Below, in pieces: positions 28,874 through 38,863 of a stretch of DNA of 39,817 nucleotides. The notes beneath the pieces are model-generated. The model was not told the DNA's origin. It saw nothing but the letters and a program-made list of their open reading frames with translations, and did not search any database. The translations under genes were made by a program, and so were the position numbers. Numbering within the stretch: position 1 is the stretch's first letter; every line of letters begins with the position of its first letter. Source of the DNA: Chitinophagaceae bacterium (GTDB taxonomy: Bacteria; Bacteroidota; Bacteroidia; Chitinophagales; Chitinophagaceae); contig JAICPX010000002.1 in NCBI GenBank assembly GCA_025929635.1, forward strand, positions 1-39,817, in the 5' to 3' direction.

Positions 28874-31510
28874 TTAGTGTGATACGGTGAGCTTATTGGT
28901 ATATACTTCCTGGTTTGTGATCAATTCGACCACATATAAACCATTGGTAAAGTTATTTATTGAAATCTGTGTTCTGTTAGCCCCGGTGACTAACACAATA
29001 GGCTTACTCATTAAGACATTACCCGAAAGCGATCTTATCCGTAACGTTGCCATTTGATTTGATGTTGAATTGAAAGAGACTACTACATCATGTTGGGCAG
29101 GGTTAGGATGTACCCTGACATGGTTAATCAGGTTGTCCATCTGGATAATTCGTATACCGCTGTATTTAGACGACCCGGAGCTTTCTATCATACGCAACCT
29201 GTAATAAGATCTTCCGGGAGCGGGTTGTTCATCAACCAGGCTATAATCTGCGGTCTTAACTGATATGTTCACATTTACAGATCCGATCTTTTCCCAGGAA
29301 ACAAGATCCGCACTTCGTTCAATCTCAAACCCACGATCTCCTGGTTCGGCCGAAGCTCTCCAGTTCAGCATCACATTTCCTGATGACGTATAGGTTGCCC
29401 TAAAATCAAGCAAGCGGATTGTAAGCGGCATCGCCTGTGAGATCACAGGGTAGTCTTCCGTTTCGCCATCCGCCAACCAACCGGTGGCGTCACCGGATGT
29501 AAGTGCACCCGAATACAGTCGTACACGAAGAAATGAATTAGGTGTACCGGCAGCAATAGTAATTCCATTCCACGCCAATGATATTGTCTGTGGTGAGGCG
29601 CTACTGGGTACAGTAAGAACGACTCCTTCGGAGGCTTCAAACAGGCCATCCGCATCATAGTCGAGCCAACCAGCCAAATAAGCAGTGACTCCGGTATTAT
29701 TCAGTACTATTACATCCTGCACATGATTATAGGCATTTCCATCTGAAACCATCATGGTTACAGTCCCGATGCCATCCTCTTCATCATCTCCTGACGCGTC
29801 AGCCGAGGTGGATTTGTTCCATTCATCACCCCATGCTGAACCTATTCTTAAAGTTGAATTGTTGCAGGCCTTTTGGTTAGCCGCGGGAGAAAGAGCAACC
29901 GGATCGTATGAAGATGGTGCATCACCAAAATCACATTTTGGTTTGAATGGGTCAGATGCGTCGCCCGCGTCATTCACCCAGGCGGGTGAACAGGAAGACA
30001 CAGTAATAGCGGTGGAAGTTCCGATCGTACCGTCATTATTATAAAGTGCAATATTATTTTTTACCCTGTATAAATTGCCATCATAGGTTGCGCCCAGCTG
30101 TCCTGCTATTTCTGCGTTACCGGTGTAAGTAGTCACGGTGTTGTTTTGCATGGCAACATGAATATAATGATTACTTGAAAGGCTGCCACTTGTTGCATGT
30201 GTAATGATAGTTCCATCTCTTACGATAAAATCTCCCCAATCATGCATTACCGTTCCGGCCCCATCATCACCAGGGGTAGCAAAGGCCTGAACGGCGCGAA
30301 TAGGAGTGCCCGATCCGTCAAAGTCAATCCGCCAGATCACGGATTCGGCATTTGTCCCGTAAAAAACGCCGTCGCTTCCCTCTATACCAAGGTAAAGTGA
30401 TCCATTATAAAAAGCCGCACCGGCAAATTCCACTCCCTGTTCAAAGCAAGGAATTCCGAGAGTTTTTATATCGGCTAATACAGTGGTTATGGTTTCAGTC
30501 TCAAAGTCATATTTTTTTAATATGAAATTTCCCAGCGGGCCGTTCGGAAGTGGTGCATTGTCCATCACATAATACAACCAATGGTTAACCGGATCATATG
30601 CCAATGAGTTCATTTTATTCCCAGTTGTTCCCGGATCGGAGAACAAATAATGCGCCTGTGCTGTGCTTGCATTGACCATATAGACATGCAGGTTTTGCGG
30701 ATTAGCGAGAAAATAGGATGGTTGTCCCGTAAATGGTTGTGTGTAGGCATAATGATAGTTAGTGGGAAAGCCCGGGTTGGCCACACAAGCCGTAATATCG
30801 GACAGGAAGAATTCATCATTGCTTCCCAGTATAGAGTCTTTGATAACAATCGTCTTCAGAGGGCCATCGATTGAAATAGTAACTGCTCCCGTATTTGCTG
30901 TATACCCCGGGTTGTTGTTTGAAGCCGAGAAAGTTCTCCAGTTAGATGAACCTCCTGCGGTCAGGATTGTTGAAGCATATAGGGAATAATTAATTGTTTG
31001 TAATGTACCACTTGCATTGGTGGCATTGATCGTGAAAATAGCGCCACGATCTATATCATTTAATGTGAATGATAAATTCTGAACTTCAGTATCAAAGGTG
31101 AGTGTAATGGTTTGTCCCGCGGTTGTAGGATCAAAATGTATGTCAGCTCCCGTATGTGAACCAGCATCACCTGTATGGGTGGTCCTGTCACCGGAAAGAG
31201 CGGCTGCCGGATACGCTGGAATCGTGGTTGAGGTTGTTAGAAAATTCGTACCGATCGCAAACTTCTGCGTTTGCCACATCGAAGAAGTTACAAAGGCTTG
31301 TCCTGTGACCGGGTTAACAACACCATAATAGCCATTAGCATGCAAATAATCCAGGTTGTCCCAATTAACTGTTGCCGAAGTGTAGCCGGCTCCACATTGT
31401 GCGGAAGAATTTTTTGATACACTTAAATTCAAAACAGTAAATACGAGAAAAGAAAGTTTTGAAAAATTCTTCGATAAAGAGTATACGGATTTGAGTAAAG
31501 TTAATTTCAT
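28874..31510 (-). CDS. Secreted T9SS type A sorting-domain protein with GEVED domain
   Basis: 878 aa; VVLNNTGVTAYLAGWLDYDADGLFEASEGV...GDATGWLADGETEDYPV GEVED pattern; C-terminal VHPNPAQHDVVVSF...NGLYVVELITNQEVYTNKLTVSH. Confidence 0.88.
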   Translation of the reverse strand: MKLTLLKSVYSLSKNFSKLSFLVFTVLNLSVSKNSSAQCGAGYTSATVNWDNLDYLHANGYYGVVNPVTGQAFVTSSMWQTQKFAIGTNFLTTSTTIPAYPAAALSGDRTTHTGDAGSHTGADIHFDPTTAGQTITLTFDTEVQNLSFTLNDIDRGAIFTINATNASGTLQTINYSLYASTILTAGGSSNWRTFSASNNNPGYTANTGAVTISIDGPLKTIVIKDSILGSNDEFFLSDITACVANPGFPTNYHYAYTQPFTGQPSYFLANPQNLHVYMVNASTAQAHYLFSDPGTTGNKMNSLAYDPVNHWLYYVMDNAPLPNGPLGNFILKKYDFETETITTVLADIKTLGIPCFEQGVEFAGAAFYNGSLYLGIEGSDGVFYGTNAESVIWRIDFDGSGTPIRAVQAFATPGDDGAGTVMHDWGDFIVRDGTIITHATSGSLSSNHYIHVAMQNNTVTTYTGNAEIAGQLGATYDGNLYRVKNNIALYNNDGTIGTSTAITVSSCSPAWVNDAGDASDPFKPKCDFGDAPSSYDPVALSPAANQKACNNSTLRIGSAWGDEWNKSTSADASGDDEEDGIGTVTMMVSDGNAYNHVQDVIVLNNTGVTAYLAGWLDYDADGLFEASEGVVLTVPSSASPQTISLAWNGITIAAGTPNSFLRVRLYSGALTSGDATGWLADGETEDYPVISQAMPLTIRLLDFRATYTSSGNVMLNWRASAEPGDRGFEIERSADLVSWEKIGSVNVNISVKTADYSLVDEQPAPGRSYYRLRMIESSGSSKYSGIRIIQMDNLINHVRVHPNPAQHDVVVSFNSTSNQMATLRIRSLSGNVLMSKPIVLVTGANRTQISINNFTNGLYVVELITNQEVYTNKLTVSH

Positions 31511-31620
31511 GGGATGAAACGGCTTTCATAGGGTTGAGTTAGACAAATTGATGCAACCTACGTTTTACGGTAGTAGTCATAGACCGAATCAGCGATAGCA
31601 AATTCAATTAACAGGATACA

Positions 31621-31648
31621 AAAGGCTGCTCATTACAAGCAACCTTTT
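31621..31648. terminator. Hairpin downstream of the 31667-32200 gene
   Basis: aaaggctgctcattacaagcaacctttt imperfect inverted repeat. Confidence 0.45.
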
Positions 31649-31666
31649 ATGTATTTTTTTAGATGA

Positions 31667-32200
31667 TCAATCCAGCTTGCGATTTGCAACACCGGTAAAA
31701 TAATACCAGTTGCAACCGTTTCTGCCACCACCCGTTTTGATATAACACTTGGCCCAACCACTTGTTTCGAATTCATCGTTAAATGTAATTCTGAAATAAA
31801 GGGGCTCGGAACCTGTGGTACCCACATCAAACTTAAGTACATCGGCTGAAGTGCACTGCTTGATAGTTGGGTCACGATCCATGGAAAGTGCAATTGAAGT
31901 CCACGTAATGCCATCATAGCTGTATTCGGCAGACACCAGCGCTGACTCGGCTTCAGCAGTAAGTGGAATACTCAGATGACTTACATCCTGGAGGGTTCCA
32001 TCATCACCACTCCCGGGATTGGGATTTGATAATATCCATGTCCACTGCTCATTACTGGCTTCGTCAGTTGTTTTACTGATCATCTGGATCGAATAACTTT
32101 CAGCATTGGCAGTTTTTTTGGATGTCATAAAGGCGGAAAGAACAAATGTAGTGCCCGTAAGAATGGCTAAGGCTACAGTCAATTGGAAGAAATGTTTCAT
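31667..32200 (-). CDS. Small secreted hypothetical protein
   Basis: 177 aa; signal-anchor-like N-terminus MKHFFQLTVALAILTGTTFVLSAF; no recognised domain. Confidence 0.7.
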   Translation of the reverse strand: MKHFFQLTVALAILTGTTFVLSAFMTSKKTANAESYSIQMISKTTDEASNEQWTWILSNPNPGSGDDGTLQDVSHLSIPLTAEAESALVSAEYSYDGITWTSIALSMDRDPTIKQCTSADVLKFDVGTTGSEPLYFRITFNDEFETSGWAKCYIKTGGGRNGCNWYYFTGVANRKLD

Positions 32201-32234
32201 TGTTTTCTTTTTAGGGTGAATGAATAATTATAGT

Positions 32235-32252
32235 AAAGGTTTAACAACCTTT
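32235..32252 (-). promoter_or_regulatory. Perfect stem-loop in the 5' leader of the 31667-32200 gene
   Basis: aaaggtt-taac-aaccttt, 35 bp upstream of the start. Confidence 0.45.
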
Positions 32253-32704
32253 GATTACACTTTTTTGCCGGATAGCTGAAAGAAAAGATCAGCAATCGGA
32301 AGGCTTTTCAGTTGGATTCTTGCCAGAAGTTCTTTTTGAAATAGTACACCGAGAAAGTTACTTGGTAGGACTCGCCCGGGTATCGGATTATTGTTGCGAT
32401 TGTAAAAGTATATTCCACTTTTCTAATCTCATAACTTTTCTAAGAAAATTTTCGAAGAGAATATGCGTTTGATTGTGTATTTGTCCGGTGATGATTTAAA
32501 AATTGGAAAGTAAAAACACGAATACAGGATCTCCAGGTTTTATTAATTGAAGAAGCAGGAACTTATTTCAGTCTGTGTGTAAACAATTTGGAGTTTGTAA
32601 ATGTATATGTGAAAAATACTATACAGTAATGAGCCCGGTATAAAAAAATTTTATTTTTTCTATGAAAAATCACTCATTAAAACGGGATTAAATCTTTCGG
32701 AAGA

Positions 32705-33793
32705 CTAATTTTCTTCGATTCTTTCATCTTCCTGGTTGGCAAGAATAACAGAGGTAATTTTTTTCAATGGGTTTTTGCGATATTCTTCAAACTCCTTTCT
32801 TTTATTAATGATGTCAATACATTCAAAAACAGCAGTGCGAAATGATGACTCATCTGCTTTTCCCCTGCCCGCAATATCAAAAGCTGTTCCATGATCCGGC
32901 GAAGTTCTTACGACAGGAAGACCCGCTGTATAATTAACACCTTCGCCAGCCGTCAGCAGTTTAAATGGAGCAAGACCCTGGTCATGATACATGGCAAGTA
33001 CAGCGTCAAATCTGTTATGCAAATGCCTTGCAAAGAATCCATCCGCACTAAAGGGACCCGTTACAAGCATGTTATTTTGCTTTGCTTCTTTAATCGCTGG
33101 TTTTATGATTGCCTCTTCCTCCTTTCCGATCAGGCCTTCATCACCCGCATGAGGGTTTAATCCCAATACTGCGATCTTCGGCTTTTCAATCCCAAAATCT
33201 TTTCGGAGGCTATCATTCAGAATATTTAATTTTCTAATAATAATTTCCTTCGAAATATTTGCAGCTACTTCATGAAGGGATATATGTTCAGTGACCAGCG
33301 CGACACGAAAATCGCCCGCAAATAAGACCATTACTACATCGTTGGCGCCAAAATAATTTTTCAGGAAAGGAGTATGCCCGGTATAATTAAAATCGACTGT
33401 TTGTACATTTTTTTTGTGTATAGGCGCTGTCACCATTCCATGTATTTCACCTTTTTTTAATGCCTCACTTGCCGCTAGTAATGATTTTACCGCATACTTC
33501 CCGCCGGTATCATTTAATTGTCCGGGTTGAATAATAACATCTTCGTCCCAGCAATTGCAGATGTTTACCTGTTTTATATTCAGTCGGTTCAATTCCTTTA
33601 CATTTTGCCAGCTAAAATTCAGCTCAGGTAAACTCTTACGATAAAAATTTATCACCTTGTTAGAGGAGAAAATGACTGGCGTGCACTGTTCAAGAAGCCG
33701 GTTATCAGAAAAGACCTTTATGATCAGCTCGGTTCCGATACCATTGATATCCCCGCATGTAATCCCTATCACCGGTTTATTTGTCAAATTCAT
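32705..33793 (-). CDS. pdxA: 4-hydroxythreonine-4-phosphate dehydrogenase
   Basis: 362 aa; GITCGDINGIGTELI, NYTGHTPFLKNYF, GLNPHAGDEGLIGKEE, YHDQGLAPFKLL, VNYTAGLPVVRTSPDHGTAFDIAGRGKAD signatures. Confidence 0.97.
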   Translation of the reverse strand: MNLTNKPVIGITCGDINGIGTELIIKVFSDNRLLEQCTPVIFSSNKVINFYRKSLPELNFSWQNVKELNRLNIKQVNICNCWDEDVIIQPGQLNDTGGKYAVKSLLAASEALKKGEIHGMVTAPIHKKNVQTVDFNYTGHTPFLKNYFGANDVVMVLFAGDFRVALVTEHISLHEVAANISKEIIIRKLNILNDSLRKDFGIEKPKIAVLGLNPHAGDEGLIGKEEEAIIKPAIKEAKQNNMLVTGPFSADGFFARHLHNRFDAVLAMYHDQGLAPFKLLTAGEGVNYTAGLPVVRTSPDHGTAFDIAGRGKADESSFRTAVFECIDIINKRKEFEEYRKNPLKKITSVILANQEDERIEEN

Positions 33794-33992
33794 ATTGAAG
33801 TATTGATGTAAAAATACAGAATTAAAGGTACGTGATTGTAGTGTCGTTACCCCCTCATTGGTTGATTGCTACCGATCGTTTGAAATTGTTCCAAAGCATT
33901 GTTGATCTTAATCACCATTTTTTTTGTCAATAAGTTGCTTAAGGATTATAACTTTATCCCCACTAACTATTAAGTAACCAAAGCCACTATTT

Positions 33993-36644
33993 ATGAAACA
34001 CCTTAGCTCTTCCATCGTTTGCTTCATTATTTTCTTAACATTAAATGGTCAAAGCTGCCCTGGGGTTGGCAACATAAGTTACCAGCGCTGGAATGGGATC
34101 AACGGCGCTGCTGTTTCGAATCTGACATCCAATTCAAATTATCCTGATAATCCTTCGTCCACCGGCACAAGGACTTTATTTGAAATGCCCACTAATTTTG
34201 GTAATAATATTGGCGTGAGGATGAATGGCTATTTATGCCCTCCTGCAACGGGAAACTATGTTTTCTGGATAGCCAGTGATGCAAGCGGAGAATTGTGGTT
34301 AAGCACAACCACTAGCCCTGCCAATAAAATAAGGATTGCCTTTAATACGAATCCTACAAAATATAGAGAGTGGAATAAATACAGTACACAAAAATCTGCT
34401 CCTGTCAGCCTGACAGCCGGGCAGGTTTATTATGTTGAGGCATTGATGAAAGAAAGCAATGGGAATGATAACTTATCTGTGGGATGGGCAAAACCCGGTC
34501 AATCAACATCCGCACCAGGCGAAGTAGTGCCCGGTACAAGTTTAATGACCCAACTTCCCGATACGCAATCTCCTGCCCCTCCAACTAATCTTGCCGCTTC
34601 AAATATCACCATGACTTCATTTACGTTGTCATGGGCGGCATCAACCGATAATGTTGGTGTCACAGGTTACGACGTGTATCAAAACGGCGTGAAAATAAAT
34701 CCATCAAATATAACGGTCTCTTCCTATGATGTTACAGGCCTGGCGGCCGGAGTGACTTATAATTATTTCGTCGTGGCAAAGGATGCAGCAGGAAATGTTT
34801 CGTCAAATAGCAGCACCCTGGATGTAACAACACTTGAGCCAGATATAATACCTCCTGCATCTCCAACTAATTTATTATCATCCATAATTACGTTGACAAG
34901 TTTCAGACTTAATTGGGCTGCATCAACTGATAATGTTGGAGTAACTGGTTATGATGTATACCGTGACGGAATAAAGATAAATGGACCATTAGTTACAAAT
35001 ACATTTTTTGATGTTACAGGATTAGCTTCAGGTCTTTTATATTCAATGACAGTAATAGCAAGAGATGCAGCGGGAAATTCGAGCCCGGCTAGTTTGCCTC
35101 TGGAGGTGACGACCCTATTAAATATCGGCGGGAATGAAACATTTACAATGAGGACGATTATTGCGAATCAGCGAATGCCGCATGATCTCGTGTATGGTCC
35201 GGATGGAAACGTTTGGTATACCGAACGATTCGCCGGGACAGTAAGCTTTGTAAATCCAATTACTTCAGTCAAAAGGGTTGTTCTTACCCTTGGGTCAGCA
35301 ATGGTAAGAACAGGAGGACAAGACGGCCTAATGGGACTTGCCTTGCATCCGCAGTTCCTGCTTGGTTCACCATATGTGTATATATCTTATACGTATGAAT
35401 CAACCAGTAGTACAATGCGAAAAACAAGGATCCAACGCTATACTTATGATTTTTTAACGCAGACTCTTGGTTCACCCGTCACTGTTCTGGAAAATATACC
35501 AGGGAGTAATGACCATAATTCTGCCCGTATTGCTATAGGACCAGATCTGAAATTGTACTATTCAGTCGGAGATATGGGTGCGGGCCAATTCGATAATATT
35601 AGCCGGCCTAACAATTCACAGAACGCAAATATTTATGAAGGAAAGATATTACGTCTGAATACAGAGCCGGATGCTTCCGGTTCATGGATACCGACAGATA
35701 ATCCTTTTGGTAACGCAGTGTATTCTTTGGGGCATCGTAATCCGCAGGGATTGGTTTGGGGAAATGTTAACGGCACAAATATTTTATACAGTGATGAACA
35801 CGGACCATTCAGTGATGATGAGATCAATATTATTGAAGGAGGCCGCAATTTTGGATGGCCAAATGTCATTGGTTGGTGTGATGGCAATTATAATGGACGA
35901 ACAACAGGTGGCTTTACAATTGTAAATGAACTTAATAATTGCAATTCATTAAATGCAAAAGAACCTTTGCGTTCTTTGTTTCCGGTGTCGAATCCCCCAT
36001 CGGGTGGTGATAATATGTTATGGCCTTCGGTGGGTCCGTCGGGATCTGACTTTTATGGAAATATAACTATCCCAGGCTGGAATAATTCATTATTAGTAGC
36101 CAATCTAAAAAAGGGAACGGTTTCACGATATAAACTGAGTAATGACGGCCAAAGTATTATTTCAGACACCATTCATTATTTCCGTGGCTTGGGCAGGTTC
36201 AGAGATGTTATTGTTTCACCGGATGGATTAAAGATATATGTAGCATGTGATAGCAGCGGCTCTACATCCGGACCCACTGGTGGCGTAACCACTACACCTG
36301 CAAATCCCGGCAGCATTCTTGAATTTACCTACCAGATCCTTGGCGGTGCCAGGGCAGCGGACCAATTGTTGACAGAAGTGAAGATCCAGGAGGATAAAAA
36401 AGATCTAAGCATTGATGTTTATCCGAATCCGGCTATCGACCATTTTGTGGTTTACAACCATAAGCTTACTAATAGTCAGATATTATTATATGATATCGGT
36501 GGCAAACAATTAAGAAATATAAAGACCAGCAACCTGGCGACCAAAATAGATGTAAGCAACCTGGCCAATGGAATATATATATTAACTGTAAAAGGGTTTG
36601 ATGGAAAAACTATAAGAACGGAAAAGATTATTGTTACGAAATAA
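33993..36644 (+). CDS. Secreted PA14-FN3-FN3-glucose/sorbosone dehydrogenase-like protein with T9SS sorting domain
   Basis: 883 aa; PA14 region (YQRWNGINGAAVSNL...GNYVFWIASDASGELWLS), two FN3 repeats, PQQ-type sugar dehydrogenase propeller (MPHDLVYGPDGNVWYTER...LGHRNPQGLVWG...YSDEHGPFSDDEINIIEGGRNFGWP), C-terminal sorting domain. Confidence 0.9.
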   Translation: MKHLSSSIVCFIIFLTLNGQSCPGVGNISYQRWNGINGAAVSNLTSNSNYPDNPSSTGTRTLFEMPTNFGNNIGVRMNGYLCPPATGNYVFWIASDASGELWLSTTTSPANKIRIAFNTNPTKYREWNKYSTQKSAPVSLTAGQVYYVEALMKESNGNDNLSVGWAKPGQSTSAPGEVVPGTSLMTQLPDTQSPAPPTNLAASNITMTSFTLSWAASTDNVGVTGYDVYQNGVKINPSNITVSSYDVTGLAAGVTYNYFVVAKDAAGNVSSNSSTLDVTTLEPDIIPPASPTNLLSSIITLTSFRLNWAASTDNVGVTGYDVYRDGIKINGPLVTNTFFDVTGLASGLLYSMTVIARDAAGNSSPASLPLEVTTLLNIGGNETFTMRTIIANQRMPHDLVYGPDGNVWYTERFAGTVSFVNPITSVKRVVLTLGSAMVRTGGQDGLMGLALHPQFLLGSPYVYISYTYESTSSTMRKTRIQRYTYDFLTQTLGSPVTVLENIPGSNDHNSARIAIGPDLKLYYSVGDMGAGQFDNISRPNNSQNANIYEGKILRLNTEPDASGSWIPTDNPFGNAVYSLGHRNPQGLVWGNVNGTNILYSDEHGPFSDDEINIIEGGRNFGWPNVIGWCDGNYNGRTTGGFTIVNELNNCNSLNAKEPLRSLFPVSNPPSGGDNMLWPSVGPSGSDFYGNITIPGWNNSLLVANLKKGTVSRYKLSNDGQSIISDTIHYFRGLGRFRDVIVSPDGLKIYVACDSSGSTSGPTGGVTTTPANPGSILEFTYQILGGARAADQLLTEVKIQEDKKDLSIDVYPNPAIDHFVVYNHKLTNSQILLYDIGGKQLRNIKTSNLATKIDVSNLANGIYILTVKGFDGKTIRTEKIIVTK
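34575..35115 (+). repeat. Tandem FN3 domain repeat inside the 33993-36644 CDS
   Basis: PTNLAASNITMTSFTLSWAASTDNVGVTGYDVYQNGVKIN and PTNLLSSIITLTSFRLNWAASTDNVGVTGYDVYRDGIKIN. Confidence 0.9.
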
Positions 36645-36671
36645 ACAGATGTGGAAACATTTTAGCAGGAG

Positions 36672-36698
36672 CTGGCGGCAGTAGTACCGCCAGTTTTT
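36672..36698 (+). terminator. Rho-independent terminator
   Basis: ctggcgg-cagtagta-ccgccag-ttttt. Confidence 0.85.
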
Positions 36699-36727
36699 GT
36701 TTATCGCTTGCCGAAATTCTAGATTTG
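36696..36727 (+). promoter_or_regulatory. Bacteroidota-type promoter overlapping the preceding terminator T-tract
   Basis: TTTG (36696-36699), 20-bp spacer, TAGATTTG (36720-36727). Confidence 0.7.
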
Positions 36728-36750
36728 TAATGCTACTAAAGCCAATACTT

Positions 36751-38814
36751 ATGAGAAAGACGTCCATCATCCTGATCACTGGGTTATTGTTTGGTTTTAT
36801 TTCCAGCCCGCAACAAACACCAGATTCTTCACAAACACTGGGTGAAATAATAGTAAAAGCTTTTGAGCAAAATCAAAGTTTAAAAAAGATCCCTGCACCC
36901 ATCGTTCAAATCAGCAAGGCAAAACTTGATCGTTTCAATAATACAAGTATTCTTCCTGCATTAAACAGTGTACCTGGTGTAAGAATGGAGGAAAGGTCTC
37001 CCGGCAGCTATCGCATGAATGTAAGAGGCAGTACTTTACGATCTCCCTTTGGTGTAAGAAATATAAAAGTTTATTGGAATGAAATTCCTTTTACTGATCC
37101 TGGCGGAAATACTTATTTAAACCAGTTGAGTTTTTTCAATTTTAATTCATTGGAAATCATAAAGGGTCCTGCAGGAAGTTTGTACGGCGCCGGCACCGGC
37201 GGGGTCATATTGGCAAACAACAATCCTGAACAAAATACTCCCGTTTTCTCTTCAAGTCTTATCTACGGTAGTTATGATCTTGGGTCTTTGAATATCCAGG
37301 TAAACCAGGGTAAAGACAATTTCAGAAATACTTTTAATTTCTCCCGGCTGCAAAGTCACGGTTACAGGGAGCATACTTCAATGCACCGCGATGTTACATC
37401 CTGGCAAACACAAATCGCATCAGGCAAAAGGGAAACGTTACGATTCAATTTTCTTTATGGGGATCTTTATTATGAAACGCCTGGTGCCCTGACAAAAAGC
37501 GAATACCTGAAAGATCCGCGGGCGGCCCGGCCCGCCGCAGGCAGTTTCCCAAGTGCTGACAAAGCTAAGGCTGCAATATTTCAGAAAACCTGGTTGGGGG
37601 CGTTGAACAATCATTTTAAATTCAATGATCGATTTGAGAACAATTTTGTTTTTTATGGGGCGTATTCAAATATCAGGAACCCGACATTCAGAAATTACGA
37701 AGTGCGGAAGGAACCACATCTTGGCGGCAGAACCCTTTTCACATGGAAACCCGGCACTAAAAAGGTTGAAACAAAGCTTGTATTTGGTGGCGAATTACAA
37801 AAAGGGTTTTTCAATGTAAGAACTTATGCAAACGCTGATGGCAAGCCTGGAGCAAGCCTAACTAATGACGATGTCAACAATAGTGTATGGTCCATCTTTT
37901 CACAGGCGGATTTGCGATTGAAAAATGATCTCAATATTGCGGCAGGACTAAGCATCAATAAATCGTCGATCAGGATCCACCGGTTATCTGTTCCGTCACT
38001 GCCGGTTCAAAAAAGGATCTATAAAAGCGAAGCTGCTCCGCGAATTGCCGTATCAAAAAGGGTCGCAAGTGACCTTTATATTTATGGTAGCGTAGCAAAA
38101 GGCTTTTCGCCGCCTACAACTGCCGAAATATTGCCATCTACGAGTATCATAAGCACGGATTTAAATGCAGAACATGGCATTAGTTATGAATCAGGATTCA
38201 AAACCAGCTTTGTAAAAAGACGGTTATATGTCGAAGTAAATGCCTTCTATTATCAATTGAAAAATGCAATTGTCCAAAGAAGAGACGCGGGTAATGCTGA
38301 TTATTTTACCAACGCCGGGGCTACAAAACAAAAAGGAATAGAGTCGCAGATTGCTTATGTCGTCCGGAATAATTCTTTGATGGATGGCAGCCGCGTATGG
38401 ATCAGCCACACATTGAATGATTTTATCTATAAGGAATTTAAACAATTGACCAATGATTACGCCGGAAAGAAATTACCCAGTGTTGCAAAACATACAATAG
38501 CTGCGGGTGCTGATATCATTACCGGTCCTGGATTTTATCTAAACATTACTTACTACTATAGCGATCCGGTTTACTTAAATGATGCAAACACCGACGCAGC
38601 CGCTTCTTACAATTTACTGGGTGCAAGACTTGGGTGGAAGAAAATCGCCTCCGGGAATAACAGATTTGAACTCTTTGCAGGAGTAGATAATGCGTTTGAT
38701 GTTACCTACAGTCTCGGGAATGATATAAATGCGGCCGGAGGGAGATATTATAATGTTGCTGCTGGCAGGAATTTTTATTGTGGCCTTACACTGAATATGT
38801 ATCAAAAGAAATAA
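36751..38814 (+). CDS. TonB-dependent outer-membrane receptor
   Basis: Signal peptide MRKTSIILITGLLFGFISS; plug (ALNSVPGVRMEERSPGSYRMNVRGSTLRSPFGVRNIKVYWNEIPFTDPGGNTYLNQLSFFNFNSLEIIKGPAGSLYGAGTGGVI) and barrel. The ORF-track start 36697 falls within the promoter. Confidence 0.9.
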   Translation: MRKTSIILITGLLFGFISSPQQTPDSSQTLGEIIVKAFEQNQSLKKIPAPIVQISKAKLDRFNNTSILPALNSVPGVRMEERSPGSYRMNVRGSTLRSPFGVRNIKVYWNEIPFTDPGGNTYLNQLSFFNFNSLEIIKGPAGSLYGAGTGGVILANNNPEQNTPVFSSSLIYGSYDLGSLNIQVNQGKDNFRNTFNFSRLQSHGYREHTSMHRDVTSWQTQIASGKRETLRFNFLYGDLYYETPGALTKSEYLKDPRAARPAAGSFPSADKAKAAIFQKTWLGALNNHFKFNDRFENNFVFYGAYSNIRNPTFRNYEVRKEPHLGGRTLFTWKPGTKKVETKLVFGGELQKGFFNVRTYANADGKPGASLTNDDVNNSVWSIFSQADLRLKNDLNIAAGLSINKSSIRIHRLSVPSLPVQKRIYKSEAAPRIAVSKRVASDLYIYGSVAKGFSPPTTAEILPSTSIISTDLNAEHGISYESGFKTSFVKRRLYVEVNAFYYQLKNAIVQRRDAGNADYFTNAGATKQKGIESQIAYVVRNNSLMDGSRVWISHTLNDFIYKEFKQLTNDYAGKKLPSVAKHTIAAGADIITGPGFYLNITYYYSDPVYLNDANTDAAASYNLLGARLGWKKIASGNNRFELFAGVDNAFDVTYSLGNDINAAGGRYYNVAAGRNFYCGLTLNMYQKK

Positions 38815-38837
38815 CCCCGACAGCCTATCGGGGTTAT
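38811..38837. terminator. Perfect 10-bp-stem hairpin between convergent genes
   Basis: ataaccccga-cagccta-tcggggttat; includes the TAA stop of the TonB gene. No clear T-tract. Confidence 0.6.
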
Positions 38838-38863
38838 CTGGACAAAGGAATCAATTTTACCGA

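Noticed and set aside
34575-35115. CRISPR-like or tandem DNA repeat
   Set aside because: Two in-frame copies of an FN3 domain; a protein-level repeat only.
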